Below, piece after piece: positions 42,350 through 50,971 of a stretch of 64,000 bases of DNA. Under the pieces are notes generated by a model. That model did no database searches and was not told where the DNA came from. It saw only the letters and a list, made by a program, of their open reading frames with translations. Position numbers and translations under genes: made by a program. The DNA is from JAZDFC01 sp043808235 (GTDB taxonomy: Bacteria > Bacteroidota > Ignavibacteria > Ignavibacteriales > Melioribacteraceae). Location of the stretch: positions 1-64,000 of the forward strand of contig JAZDFC010000039.1 of the NCBI GenBank assembly GCA_043808235.1, given 5' to 3'. Within the stretch, counting starts at the first letter, position 1. Every line of letters starts with the position of its first letter.

Positions 42350-43867
42350 TTATTTCCACCGCGCCCAATAATTATCGATAGTTGGGAAAGGAGTTCGCGG
42401 AATCAAGCCGCGATTTTTCACGGTGTAAAATTCAATCGCATCCGGATTGTTTTCTTCACTGACTTGAATTGAATTCAATACCTGTTCATTGATTTTAACT
42501 TCGAACTGCTTTTTCAAATTGTTGAGTTTATAGAAATATTTCTTTGTGAGTTCATTTTCAATCAGTTCGGCTTGCGTCCGTGATGTATCCGGCAAAGAAG
42601 CTATTTCTTTGTTCTCAATCAGGATTGAATTTATTGTCTCGTTTTTAACGGTTGCATACAAAATTTTATCGAGCCAAAACTGCGCCTGCTTTTTGACATT
42701 CCAGTTTTCGTAATATCCCTTTGAGCGCGCTGACTTTGCAAGCAGGTGATCGCGAACCATTTGCCAGATTGTTTGTTCGAGTGAACGCGAATATTGAGCA
42801 AAACTTCTTTTATCCAATTTGATATATTGACTTCGCAGCCGGAACCAATTTAAATACTCGCCGAGTGTTATTTTACTATCGGTCAATTCGACGATTACAA
42901 TTCCCGGGTAATCGTTTTCTTTTATTCCTTCGTAATCTTTTAGTGCACTCAATAACTTTTCGTCGAACAGCCATTCTTTATATTTTTCATCCGGGAGCTC
43001 GCTTCCGGCAAGATATGATCTCAGAATCTGGAACGGTTTTCTTTTTATTACCGGGTTGTTACTCAACATCAACCCATGAACATATTTATCCGAAAGCAAA
43101 TCCGACTTGGTCTTGATTACCGCCTGTTGCGCTTCTTCTGTAATTTTATTCTGTTCTGTTTCCGATGAGATCAAACGATATGAAAAATTTTTTAGTTCGA
43201 TTATGTACCATCCATTATCAACACTTATTGGCAGTGAGTACGAACCAACCTTCATTGTATCGATTATTTTACCGAGCAAAGGATTTTTCATTCCCAACAG
43301 ATATCGCGTTGTGTTCAGCAATCTGTCTTCCGTGTAAACCGTATCATTTATCTGTCGGTTAAATAATTTTTCAAATGAAATGCCTGCTTTGAGCGAATCA
43401 TTCAACCGCGAAATTTCTTCCTTCGAATTTGAGTAAAGCCAACGAACTTCAACATCAATTAATTTTTGCTTTGCAACAGTATCAACTTCTTCGGGAGTGT
43501 AAGTAACTTGTGACAGAATTTCCTTCTTGAACATTTCTTCGGTAGCTATGTCGTCCATAAATGCTTGCAGAGTATTCCGCACATCAATTGTGGTATCGAG
43601 TCCCCGGCTGCATGCATCCTGCGCAAGCAGCTTCTCTCTTATCAAATCGTCAAGGAATACTTTTTTCGAATCCTCGCTTCGCTTGTAAAAAGCAGGACCG
43701 TATTCGTAACTGTTTACAAACTCTTCGGTTGTGATAATACGGCTGCCGACTTTAGCGACAGCAGAATCTTGCGGTAAGCCAAAATATGTTTTTGCCAGAA
43801 TACTGCCGGCAAAACCGAATTCGACGCAAGCAACCAAACACAAGTAAGTCAAAATCTTTTTCGCCAT
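42350..43867 (-). CDS. SurA/parvulin-like periplasmic protein
   Basis: 505 residues with a signal peptide (LTYLCLVACVEFGFAGSILA). The N-terminal ~40-130 (AVAKVGSRIITTEEFVNSYE, KKVFLDDLIREKLLAQDACSRG) is the chaperone helix bundle seen in SurA/PpiC/PpiD proteins. The middle ~150-235 could be a parvulin-type domain (SISFEKLF.., YSLPISVDNGWYIIELKNF). The C-terminus has a second helical repeat. Usually such proteins fold outer-membrane barrels; here it lies 3 nt before the ABC binding protein and after a PorV-like gene, so it may serve the locus' own surface proteins. Isomerase activity is not assured. Confidence 0.65.
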   Translation of the reverse strand: MAKKILTYLCLVACVEFGFAGSILAKTYFGLPQDSAVAKVGSRIITTEEFVNSYEYGPAFYKRSEDSKKVFLDDLIREKLLAQDACSRGLDTTIDVRNTLQAFMDDIATEEMFKKEILSQVTYTPEEVDTVAKQKLIDVEVRWLYSNSKEEISRLNDSLKAGISFEKLFNRQINDTVYTEDRLLNTTRYLLGMKNPLLGKIIDTMKVGSYSLPISVDNGWYIIELKNFSYRLISSETEQNKITEEAQQAVIKTKSDLLSDKYVHGLMLSNNPVIKRKPFQILRSYLAGSELPDEKYKEWLFDEKLLSALKDYEGIKENDYPGIVIVELTDSKITLGEYLNWFRLRSQYIKLDKRSFAQYSRSLEQTIWQMVRDHLLAKSARSKGYYENWNVKKQAQFWLDKILYATVKNETINSILIENKEIASLPDTSRTQAELIENELTKKYFYKLNNLKKQFEVKINEQVLNSIQVSEENNPDAIEFYTVKNRGLIPRTPFPTIDNYWARWK

Positions 43868-43900
43868 GGCAGTTAATATATCATAAAGAATAAAATAAAA

Positions 43901-44935
43901 TTAGAATTTTATATTCAGTGAAAATGTATTTACGTTTTGTAATCTTCCAAAATCACGGAATGCGTAATCAAAATTAATAAAGGCATCGCTCAGAATTAAT
44001 TTCGAACTGACGCCAACGCCGAAAGATAAACCGCCTTCGGATTCTTTAATGAAGGCCGATTGATAACCTCCGCGTATAAATATCGATTCGTTGTACGAGG
44101 CTTCAAATCCAAAGTTCATGCTCTGATAATTATTGTTCGGATGAATTGCATCTGCGGCTACTGTTACGCGGTAATTGGTTGTTTGAATTGCATTGGTGGA
44201 AACGCCAATTTGAAAAATCATCGGCAAGTCCCACGAATCCGTTTCAATGTTTACCGGGATTTGATCGGTTGTACCTTGTTTTGAATCATCAACACTGATA
44301 AAATATCTTGTATCGCGTCCTTCCAATTTCATTGCCGTTCCGAAATTATAGATTGACGCACCGATAACCATTCCGCCAAGCAAATCTGTTTTAAATTTTG
44401 TGCCGGCATCAATTGCAAATGCAGTAGCGGACATGTGCCATATTTTCTGTTGAATAAATTTACCGGTAAACCCGATGCTGAAACGGTCGCTCAAATTTCG
44501 CGAGTAGGATATTCCAATCGAAATATCACTTGCTGTAAAATATTCGCCGGTGCCGTCGGGTTTTTCAACAGTGCGGACTTTCATATCGCCCATTGTAAGC
44601 GAAGTGAAGCTGAGACCAATATTACCGAGGCTGCCGAGTGGAATAACCAAGCCGGCGTAATCGAAATCAGTATCTGCAATCCAATCCGTATGAGAAAGAA
44701 TCACTTCGTAATTTTCGAGAGCAGCTATCCCGGAGGGATTCCAAAAAAGAGATGAGGCATCGTCGGCAACGCTAACATAAGCGCTGCCCATCCCGATTGC
44801 ATCTGCACCGACTGGGATTTCAAGGAACGATGCTGCTGTTGTTCCCGTCTTCGATACGCTTTGAGCAAATACGTTTTTGCCGCAATAAACTATTAAAAAC
44901 ATTACCGGCAGTAATGCGAAATATTTAGCTCGCAT
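43901..44935 (-). CDS. PorV/PorQ family outer-membrane protein
   Basis: 344 residues: signal peptide, then VGADAIGMGSAYVSVADDASSLFWNPSGIA, the hallmark N-terminal hatch sequence of the PorV/PorQ (FadL-like) family (quoted in part: AIGMGSAYVSVADDASSLFW). The rest is a 14-strand-type barrel with aromatic-ended strands and closes with TFSLNIKF. PorV shuttles T9SS cargo from the translocon to the surface attachment complex, PorQ belongs to the same machine. Here the gene is embedded in a sugar-utilisation operon directly after a large exported protein, hinting at a dedicated copy. Cargo link is inference. Confidence 0.85.
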   Translation of the reverse strand: MRAKYFALLPVMFLIVYCGKNVFAQSVSKTGTTAASFLEIPVGADAIGMGSAYVSVADDASSLFWNPSGIAALENYEVILSHTDWIADTDFDYAGLVIPLGSLGNIGLSFTSLTMGDMKVRTVEKPDGTGEYFTASDISIGISYSRNLSDRFSIGFTGKFIQQKIWHMSATAFAIDAGTKFKTDLLGGMVIGASIYNFGTAMKLEGRDTRYFISVDDSKQGTTDQIPVNIETDSWDLPMIFQIGVSTNAIQTTNYRVTVAADAIHPNNNYQSMNFGFEASYNESIFIRGGYQSAFIKESEGGLSFGVGVSSKLILSDAFINFDYAFRDFGRLQNVNTFSLNIKF

Positions 44936-44954
44936 GATAGCTCCGTAGTTAAAA

Positions 44955-47900
44955 TTATTTTATGATTGCAAACTTGTCAATTTTTTCGCCGATACCCGGC
45001 GCATTCACATGATAAACATAAATGCCGTAAGCAATATCCATTCCGTCTTTCGAAACAAGATTCCATGATTCCTGTCCGTCGCTGAGAGTGCTGTTATGTT
45101 CAATCGTTTTTAAGTGTTTCCCGCTTATCGTGTAAATTCTAATCGTACATTCATTTGGAAGATTGACGAAATAAATTAGTCTATCTCCTCTTCCTACCGA
45201 AGTAGTAGCAGGCTCCCATGATGCAGCGCCAACATATGGATTAGGCACTACGGCTATATCATCGAGGTCGCTCTCAGCCTGAGATTTATCAAATTGAGCG
45301 GTAACGGATTTGAATTCATAATACTCGCCTTTTCGAAACGGCTTTTTAATATTAAGTTTATAAACATCTCCGTATTCGGGTGTAATTTGTTCATCGTCGG
45401 CAATTGTGGTGTCTTTGAACATGCTTACCGACCAACTCACTTTCAAATCGCTGAATGAGGTTGCCTGTTTTCCGGCAGAATCGCCAAGTGCAATAAAGAT
45501 TGCATCGCCATCGTCAAACACGGTGTTTTTGTTTTCATCGCGGAAGATGAATTGATAATTTTTATCTTCGGTTAAATTCCTGACAATGATGTTCGATTGA
45601 ATCGGCTGACTGAATGTTGACGATGGAAATGAAAGCTCACCTTGGCCGGGCTCGGTTAATTCAATTTCAAAATCCGCAGGATAGTTCACACGCTTCGAAA
45701 CATAAGCAGCGGAAAACCTGTCGTCAAATCCAAGCTGCATCAAATAATTACTGTTACCGGTTGTCCATTGGCTGTTATCGTAATCTATTTTCACAACATT
45801 ATCGTTTTTTAATTCCATCGAAAATCCATCCATAACCGGGGTCGTCAATTCTTCGGTTTCCATTTTAGTTGCATTAATCAACGTATCGCCCGAAGTATAA
45901 TCAATCAACTGAACCGCAGGGAATGACTCATTAAAAAATTTCGTCGATTCAAGAAATGAAAGCCGGTATGTGTGATTGTCTTTTAACGAATCCGGATCGA
46001 GAATTTGAACATTCAAACTTCCTGTGCCGGGACCACTCGCCCAGAAATTTTCAATTCCCGGTGCAATATATCCTGCAGCCGGCGCTCTCGGAATAACTAC
46101 CGCTGTATTAATATCCGCCGTAATTTTTCCGTTGGCATCTCTTTTTATAATCGTCGTTGTTTCCGAAGGCGGTATTCCTTCGAAGTCGCCTTCGATTGTT
46201 GTTGTAGTAAATCCTTTATCGTATGCTGCAACGGCATAATAATAAGTTTGACCGTTTTGAACATCTTCATCGATATAAGAATGTTTCAATCCCGTATCCG
46301 TACCGAGATTGAATAAAGCACCGTTCACATCAATCGGGTGCAGTCCTTTAATTCCATCCACAATATCGAATTGAGCTAACGGCTTACGGAAAGTAGGCTT
46401 ACCGTATGCATCGGTAATAACTTTATCTTCGAGGAAATTGGCTTCCGTCGATCTATAAATCCGGTAGCCTTCGAAATTATATCTTTGATAGAAAGCGTCA
46501 AAAGTTTTTTCAGCGCCGTCATCCCAATACAAAGTTACCCTTTCATCGCCGGGGATTACTTTAACTATCGGTTTATCAGGCGGTTTGGCAAAACGATAAT
46601 TCGCATTATAAATCTGTTGCACTGTGCGCTTTCTTCTAAAAAGATCATCGGTATCGATTCCAAAAATCAGGGCCATCGAAAATCTTTCCGTCTCGCCTGT
46701 TTGCTGCAAAGTTCCTGACGTCTGCGAATATTTATTTCTTCCCCACATGTGGAAAAGATAACTTGAGAAATAATTCGCGAGATTAACGCCAACCAAAGAC
46801 TGCCCATGTGGTTCAGGCAATCCGGAAAGCACAGTCCAATTCTCTTCATCATTATCCAATTCATATTTATGAACGGGATAAATTGCGAATCCGGTCAATC
46901 CAAGTTGATCGGACTCGTCTTTATCAAGAATTCCAAAATTTGGCTCGCCTTGATCGGGTCTGCCGTTTGCTTCGGTACCGTCGGAATCAGCGCCGGAATA
47001 ACCATCATCAAACGGACCGATTCCATCTGTTCCAACATCACTATTTAACGCTTCACCCGCATCCCATTTACCGTTTTCATCACTATCGGTATAAGATTTC
47101 CAGTTTCCATTCTCATCCGCGTCCCAGTGTTTACGCCATTCACGACCGTAAAAGTTATGGAAGTTGGCAGTATCTCTATCAACATTAAAAATATACGGAT
47201 CGGAATTAGGTGTGAAGATGAAATTCACCGGTAAGTTGTTTCTGTTCTCATCAGTTAAACCGTCTTTATCATTATCCTTGTTGTCATCTGATTTTCCAGG
47301 GCTTTCGAGGAACGCATATCCAGCATAACCAACCGGACTCCAGTTACCAGGACTGCCAGTCGGAACGGTTGACCATGCATAAGAAATATCAAGAACATCA
47401 TCGTAATCGCCAGCATTGTTCGAGGAGTTGTCATGTCCCCCGATACCCCAATCGATATATTGAGCGAAGAGAGTTTTATCATAATCGTAAGTACCCATGT
47501 TTGTAATTTCATAATACCAGAAAATTACATCCTCGGCTAAAACTTGCGACCATTGAAAACCTCTTGCTTTAACCTGCATTCCCAAACCGCCGCGATCAGG
47601 ATCATCGGTATCGGGTTTAAAATTATTTTCAATCAGATATTCCCTGTCTTCGTTATCATCAAAAACAAAAAACGTTTCCACATCGGCATTCTTAACTCCC
47701 TTACCGAAAAACCCATTCCACAAACCACTCCAATCCGATGGTCTGTCAGGCCATGACATGGGCCAGCTTGTTTCGTCATCGCTTCGTGCGGGGATATTTG
47801 TATAAGGCGCAGCATAACCGGGCAGAGGCCACCAGCCATATGTAACGCCGGTAGAAAGATCATAACGTGTAAATTCATAATAATTAGATTCGAGCGGATG

Positions 47901-48194
47901 GATGGAATTGCCTGCGGGATCTTTCGCTTCTGCCTGAACAATTATTGCGATACCATCAACGTAAGTATGGTTTGTACCTTTCGGCCAAACGCCGCTTCTG
48001 CTCGGTTCATTCTGCCAATCGGCAATTTCTCCAAAATTATAATAAACAGTTGCGGCAAGATTGCCGTCCATATAACCTTTTCTTGTTTGATTATGATCGC
48101 CTTTATTTTTATCGACAATGCTTTGTGCGTTCATCGATATTTGAACGAATAAAATTATCAACAAGATTAAAATGTTGCTTTTTTTGAATGACAT
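44955..48194 (-). CDS. Large exported protein with Ca-type Asp repeats, Fn3 and C-terminal sorting-like domain
   Basis: 1079 residues from ATG 48194: GAGGAG is 6 nt before it but abuts the earlier ATG at 48200. Signal peptide MSFKKSNILILLIILFVQISMNA. Middle part has Asp-rich runs (DNKDNDKDGLTDENRNN; ADENGNWKSYTDSDENGKWD) like thrombospondin type-3/dockerin calcium loops. An Fn3 domain follows (~545-650: KPIVKVIPGDERVTLYWDD...EGYRIYRS). The end (VVPNPYVGAASWEP, IRIYTISGKHLKTI, DIAYGIYVYHV) is a FlgD-Ig/T9SS-type sorting domain. It directly follows the TonB receptor by 5 nt, so may be its surface partner in place of SusD. No enzyme domain recognised. Confidence 0.75.
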   Translation of the reverse strand: MSFKKSNILILLIILFVQISMNAQSIVDKNKGDHNQTRKGYMDGNLAATVYYNFGEIADWQNEPSRSGVWPKGTNHTYVDGIAIIVQAEAKDPAGNSIHPLESNYYEFTRYDLSTGVTYGWWPLPGYAAPYTNIPARSDDETSWPMSWPDRPSDWSGLWNGFFGKGVKNADVETFFVFDDNEDREYLIENNFKPDTDDPDRGGLGMQVKARGFQWSQVLAEDVIFWYYEITNMGTYDYDKTLFAQYIDWGIGGHDNSSNNAGDYDDVLDISYAWSTVPTGSPGNWSPVGYAGYAFLESPGKSDDNKDNDKDGLTDENRNNLPVNFIFTPNSDPYIFNVDRDTANFHNFYGREWRKHWDADENGNWKSYTDSDENGKWDAGEALNSDVGTDGIGPFDDGYSGADSDGTEANGRPDQGEPNFGILDKDESDQLGLTGFAIYPVHKYELDNDEENWTVLSGLPEPHGQSLVGVNLANYFSSYLFHMWGRNKYSQTSGTLQQTGETERFSMALIFGIDTDDLFRRKRTVQQIYNANYRFAKPPDKPIVKVIPGDERVTLYWDDGAEKTFDAFYQRYNFEGYRIYRSTEANFLEDKVITDAYGKPTFRKPLAQFDIVDGIKGLHPIDVNGALFNLGTDTGLKHSYIDEDVQNGQTYYYAVAAYDKGFTTTTIEGDFEGIPPSETTTIIKRDANGKITADINTAVVIPRAPAAGYIAPGIENFWASGPGTGSLNVQILDPDSLKDNHTYRLSFLESTKFFNESFPAVQLIDYTSGDTLINATKMETEELTTPVMDGFSMELKNDNVVKIDYDNSQWTTGNSNYLMQLGFDDRFSAAYVSKRVNYPADFEIELTEPGQGELSFPSSTFSQPIQSNIIVRNLTEDKNYQFIFRDENKNTVFDDGDAIFIALGDSAGKQATSFSDLKVSWSVSMFKDTTIADDEQITPEYGDVYKLNIKKPFRKGEYYEFKSVTAQFDKSQAESDLDDIAVVPNPYVGAASWEPATTSVGRGDRLIYFVNLPNECTIRIYTISGKHLKTIEHNSTLSDGQESWNLVSKDGMDIAYGIYVYHVNAPGIGEKIDKFAIIK

Positions 48195-48205
48195 TTTCAT
48201 CTCCT

Positions 48206-50899
48206 CTAAAAACTAAAAGATGCACCGACAATAATCTGTCTCGGAGCCGAATAAAAGTCTGGACGTGTGTAATATTCCGCCAATGTATTGACGCCTCGCG
48301 GAGCTTCCTGCGCTCTTGTTAATTCAAGCGTGTAACCGGCTCTTCCGGTATCGCCGAAAACATCGAGTTCGTTTGCCGCATCGAATAGATTATACACTTT
48401 TACAAATATGGAAACCGGTTTCCCGAACAAGTCAAAATATTTTGTAAGGTAAAGATCGATATTGAAGAATGCCGGTCTGTTCTCACTGTTCTCTAATCCT
48501 GTTCTTTGATTTTGAAGTGAAGGCGTATACGGCAAACCGGATCCGAATCTTCCAACAGCGCTCCCAATCAAATCACCCGGTGTTCCTGCAGTGATTGTAA
48601 AATTGAGCGAATGCTTTCTATCCCAGTTAAGCGGGACAAGTTGTTTGTTAGCTTCAATAGGGGGATTAGCCTGTGCTTTTTCGTAAGCATCGTTCGGATC
48701 GGATGCATTTCCTTTTGCTATCTGGAAAGTGTAATCAAGGTTGGCTCCGATTCCATCGCTGAATCTTTTTTCAAATGAAATTGTAAATCCTTTTACAGAG
48801 CCGTAATCCTGGTTAATAAGTTTGCTGAATTTTTTAAATTCGTTTTTAATATGAATCTCCGCACTGAGCAGATTACGAATATCTTTATAATATCCCGTTA
48901 TCGTGATTCCAAAATTTGTAACCAGTTCTTGCTGCAATCCTATTTCATACATAACGGTTTGCTGAGCTTCGAGATCGGCGTTGCCTATTGTGCTGCCAAT
49001 GTTCTCAGGAAAATTTCCCGTCAATGGAATTCTGTTATTCGGATTGCGGTATAAAAATTCGAATGCCGGAATCTGGAAAAAATGTCCGTAAGAAATATGA
49101 ATTGCGCCTCTATCGGTTATTGGATAAGACAATCCAACACGCGGACTAAGTTGATGTTTGGATTTTGCAGTTGCCATCAACGAATCCGGGAAAGGCGACT
49201 GAAGTTGATCGAGAACGGCAATTTGATTTGGATTTTTCAAATACGTCCCGTCCGGCTCAAATAAATCGTAGCGCAGCCCGATATTAACTACTAAATAATC
49301 AAGTTCAATTTTATCCTGCATGTACACTGATAATTGATAAGGATTAGTTGTGTACTGGTTATAATTAAACGCACCCGGTTCAGGCAACGCAGGTTTGAAA
49401 TTTGTTGATGCATCAATAACAATCTGGTAATCCTTATAATCGAGATCGTAATATTTATACTCAACCCCGGTTTTAATTTGGTTGATTTTATCGACCTGCC
49501 AGGTCAAATCAATCTTGCCGGTATATGTCCTCGATTCATGGAAGAACTGCCAATTTTGAGTTCCGCCTGTTAAAAATGCGTTTCCGCTTACATCGCTCAA
49601 TCGGTCGGGATTAACATAACGCAAATCTAAAGGATCTTCGAACGCGTATTGTTTGTAATCGGTATTAAAAATTGATCCGAGGAAATCAACGAATGCGGAA
49701 TTACCGAGCACATGAGTGTAGCTTAAACTTGTTAAAAAACTCTTCTGGAATCTTTTATAATCTCCATCCGGGTTCAACTTAAAACTGTGATTGTAATCTC
49801 TGTACTCTTCATTTTGATACATTGTACTTAGTACAATTCCTTTCCCGCCGGTTCCTATATCAATAGAAAGTTTTCCCTGCAAAGTATAACGTTTGCTATC
49901 GTTCATCGAGACGAAGCTGCTATCTCCGGTCGAGCCAATATACCAATCTTCCTGATTGTTCGCCGAGAAGTTTGATGAATCCGGGGGATTGAAAATTCTC
50001 TTGCCGTAAAGTGAACCTGCATCATAAATATATCTTCCCGAAATAAAAAACTTCAGTAGGTTTTCTAATCCCGGAACCGGTCCGCTTAAATTTCCCTGGA
50101 AGTTGTAAAGATCGGCGGGAGTAATGTGATCGATATTTTGAAACAAACTTTTTCTTGTGGAAATGTAATCGCCGGTGTAAAACGAAACATCGCCTTCCAA
50201 TTTATCGCCGGCAATTTTAGTAATTTGATTCACCACACCGGATAAAGCCTCGCCGTATTCGGCATTAAATGTCCCGGTTAAAACCTGTAATTCCTGAATG
50301 CTGTTGATCTCCGCTTCCATTGCCGAGCTGCCGGAGTATGCATCGTTAACCGCAACACCGTCAATCAAGTATTTTACTTCGTTGCTTCGTCCGCCTCTAA
50401 AATGTCCGTCAACAACTCCCGCTTGGAGATTAATCACCGATCCAACATCTTCGAGCGGCAGCATTGATATTTGATCGCCGCTGATCTTCGCTTCGGTTGA
50501 TGTGAGATCTTGCTGAACGATTGGTCTTTCGGCAGTAACTATTACTTCGCTAACTTCAAGCGCTTCTGAAGTTAAATCAAAATCTAATTTGGTGGTTTGA
50601 TCTACAGACACTCTGACATTTTTCACAGTGACCGGTGAGTATCCAATCGTAGTAACTTTTAGTTCGTAAACTCCCGGTGGAATATTAATTACGAAATACT
50701 CTCCATCAATATCGGATGCAGCGCCTAAGGATGTGCCAACCAAAACCACATTCGCACCGATTAGCAATTCGCCGGTGTTGGCATCTCTAACTTTCCCGGA
50801 GATCTTCCCGGTTGTTCCGGCAAAAAGATTTGAAGCGATTAAAAATGAGAGTAATAATACGGCTAAAAATTTTATTTCGATTTTGGTATCAGTGAACAT
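48206..50899 (-). CDS. TonB-dependent receptor with CarbopepD regulatory-like domain
   Basis: 897 residues from ATG 50899 (AAGGTG 6 nt before it; the upstream in-frame GTG lies in that site). Signal peptide, then a carboxypeptidase-D-like domain (~27-115, GKISGKVRDANTGELLIGANV), plug domain (~125-235: VIVTAERPIVQQD, FRGGRSNEVKYLIDGVAVND, FNAEYGEALSGVVN) and a beta-barrel to the terminal FSF. Such receptors import large ligands with TonB energy. No SusD-like gene is adjacent, so it is not a standard SusC/SusD pair; the 1079-residue exported protein next to it may fill that role. Ligand inferred to be a mannoside. Confidence 0.88.
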   Translation of the reverse strand: MFTDTKIEIKFLAVLLLSFLIASNLFAGTTGKISGKVRDANTGELLIGANVVLVGTSLGAASDIDGEYFVINIPPGVYELKVTTIGYSPVTVKNVRVSVDQTTKLDFDLTSEALEVSEVIVTAERPIVQQDLTSTEAKISGDQISMLPLEDVGSVINLQAGVVDGHFRGGRSNEVKYLIDGVAVNDAYSGSSAMEAEINSIQELQVLTGTFNAEYGEALSGVVNQITKIAGDKLEGDVSFYTGDYISTRKSLFQNIDHITPADLYNFQGNLSGPVPGLENLLKFFISGRYIYDAGSLYGKRIFNPPDSSNFSANNQEDWYIGSTGDSSFVSMNDSKRYTLQGKLSIDIGTGGKGIVLSTMYQNEEYRDYNHSFKLNPDGDYKRFQKSFLTSLSYTHVLGNSAFVDFLGSIFNTDYKQYAFEDPLDLRYVNPDRLSDVSGNAFLTGGTQNWQFFHESRTYTGKIDLTWQVDKINQIKTGVEYKYYDLDYKDYQIVIDASTNFKPALPEPGAFNYNQYTTNPYQLSVYMQDKIELDYLVVNIGLRYDLFEPDGTYLKNPNQIAVLDQLQSPFPDSLMATAKSKHQLSPRVGLSYPITDRGAIHISYGHFFQIPAFEFLYRNPNNRIPLTGNFPENIGSTIGNADLEAQQTVMYEIGLQQELVTNFGITITGYYKDIRNLLSAEIHIKNEFKKFSKLINQDYGSVKGFTISFEKRFSDGIGANLDYTFQIAKGNASDPNDAYEKAQANPPIEANKQLVPLNWDRKHSLNFTITAGTPGDLIGSAVGRFGSGLPYTPSLQNQRTGLENSENRPAFFNIDLYLTKYFDLFGKPVSIFVKVYNLFDAANELDVFGDTGRAGYTLELTRAQEAPRGVNTLAEYYTRPDFYSAPRQIIVGASFSF

Positions 50900-50935
50900 A
50901 GAATTCACCTTAGTTTATTAAAAGATATAAAGGAA

Positions 50936-50959
50936 GGGACGCCGCAAGAACGACGTCCC
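50936..50959 (-). terminator. Strong hairpin between triple-repeat gene and TonB receptor
   Basis: Read on the minus strand GGGACGTCG - TTCTTG - CGGCGTCCC gives a 9-bp stem with one U.G wobble, followed by CUUCCUUU. It lies 13 nt past the stop of the upstream gene. The plus strand would have a C.A mismatch, so it is made for the minus-strand RNA. It probably acts as partial terminator or 3' stabiliser that sets unequal expression of the two genes. Confidence 0.6.
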
Positions 50960-50971
50960 CTAAATAGAATA

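Noticed and set aside
48206..50899. SusC of a SusC/SusD pair
   Set aside because: No SusD-like lipoprotein is next to it; the neighbour is a 1079-residue exported protein with a sorting-like domain.
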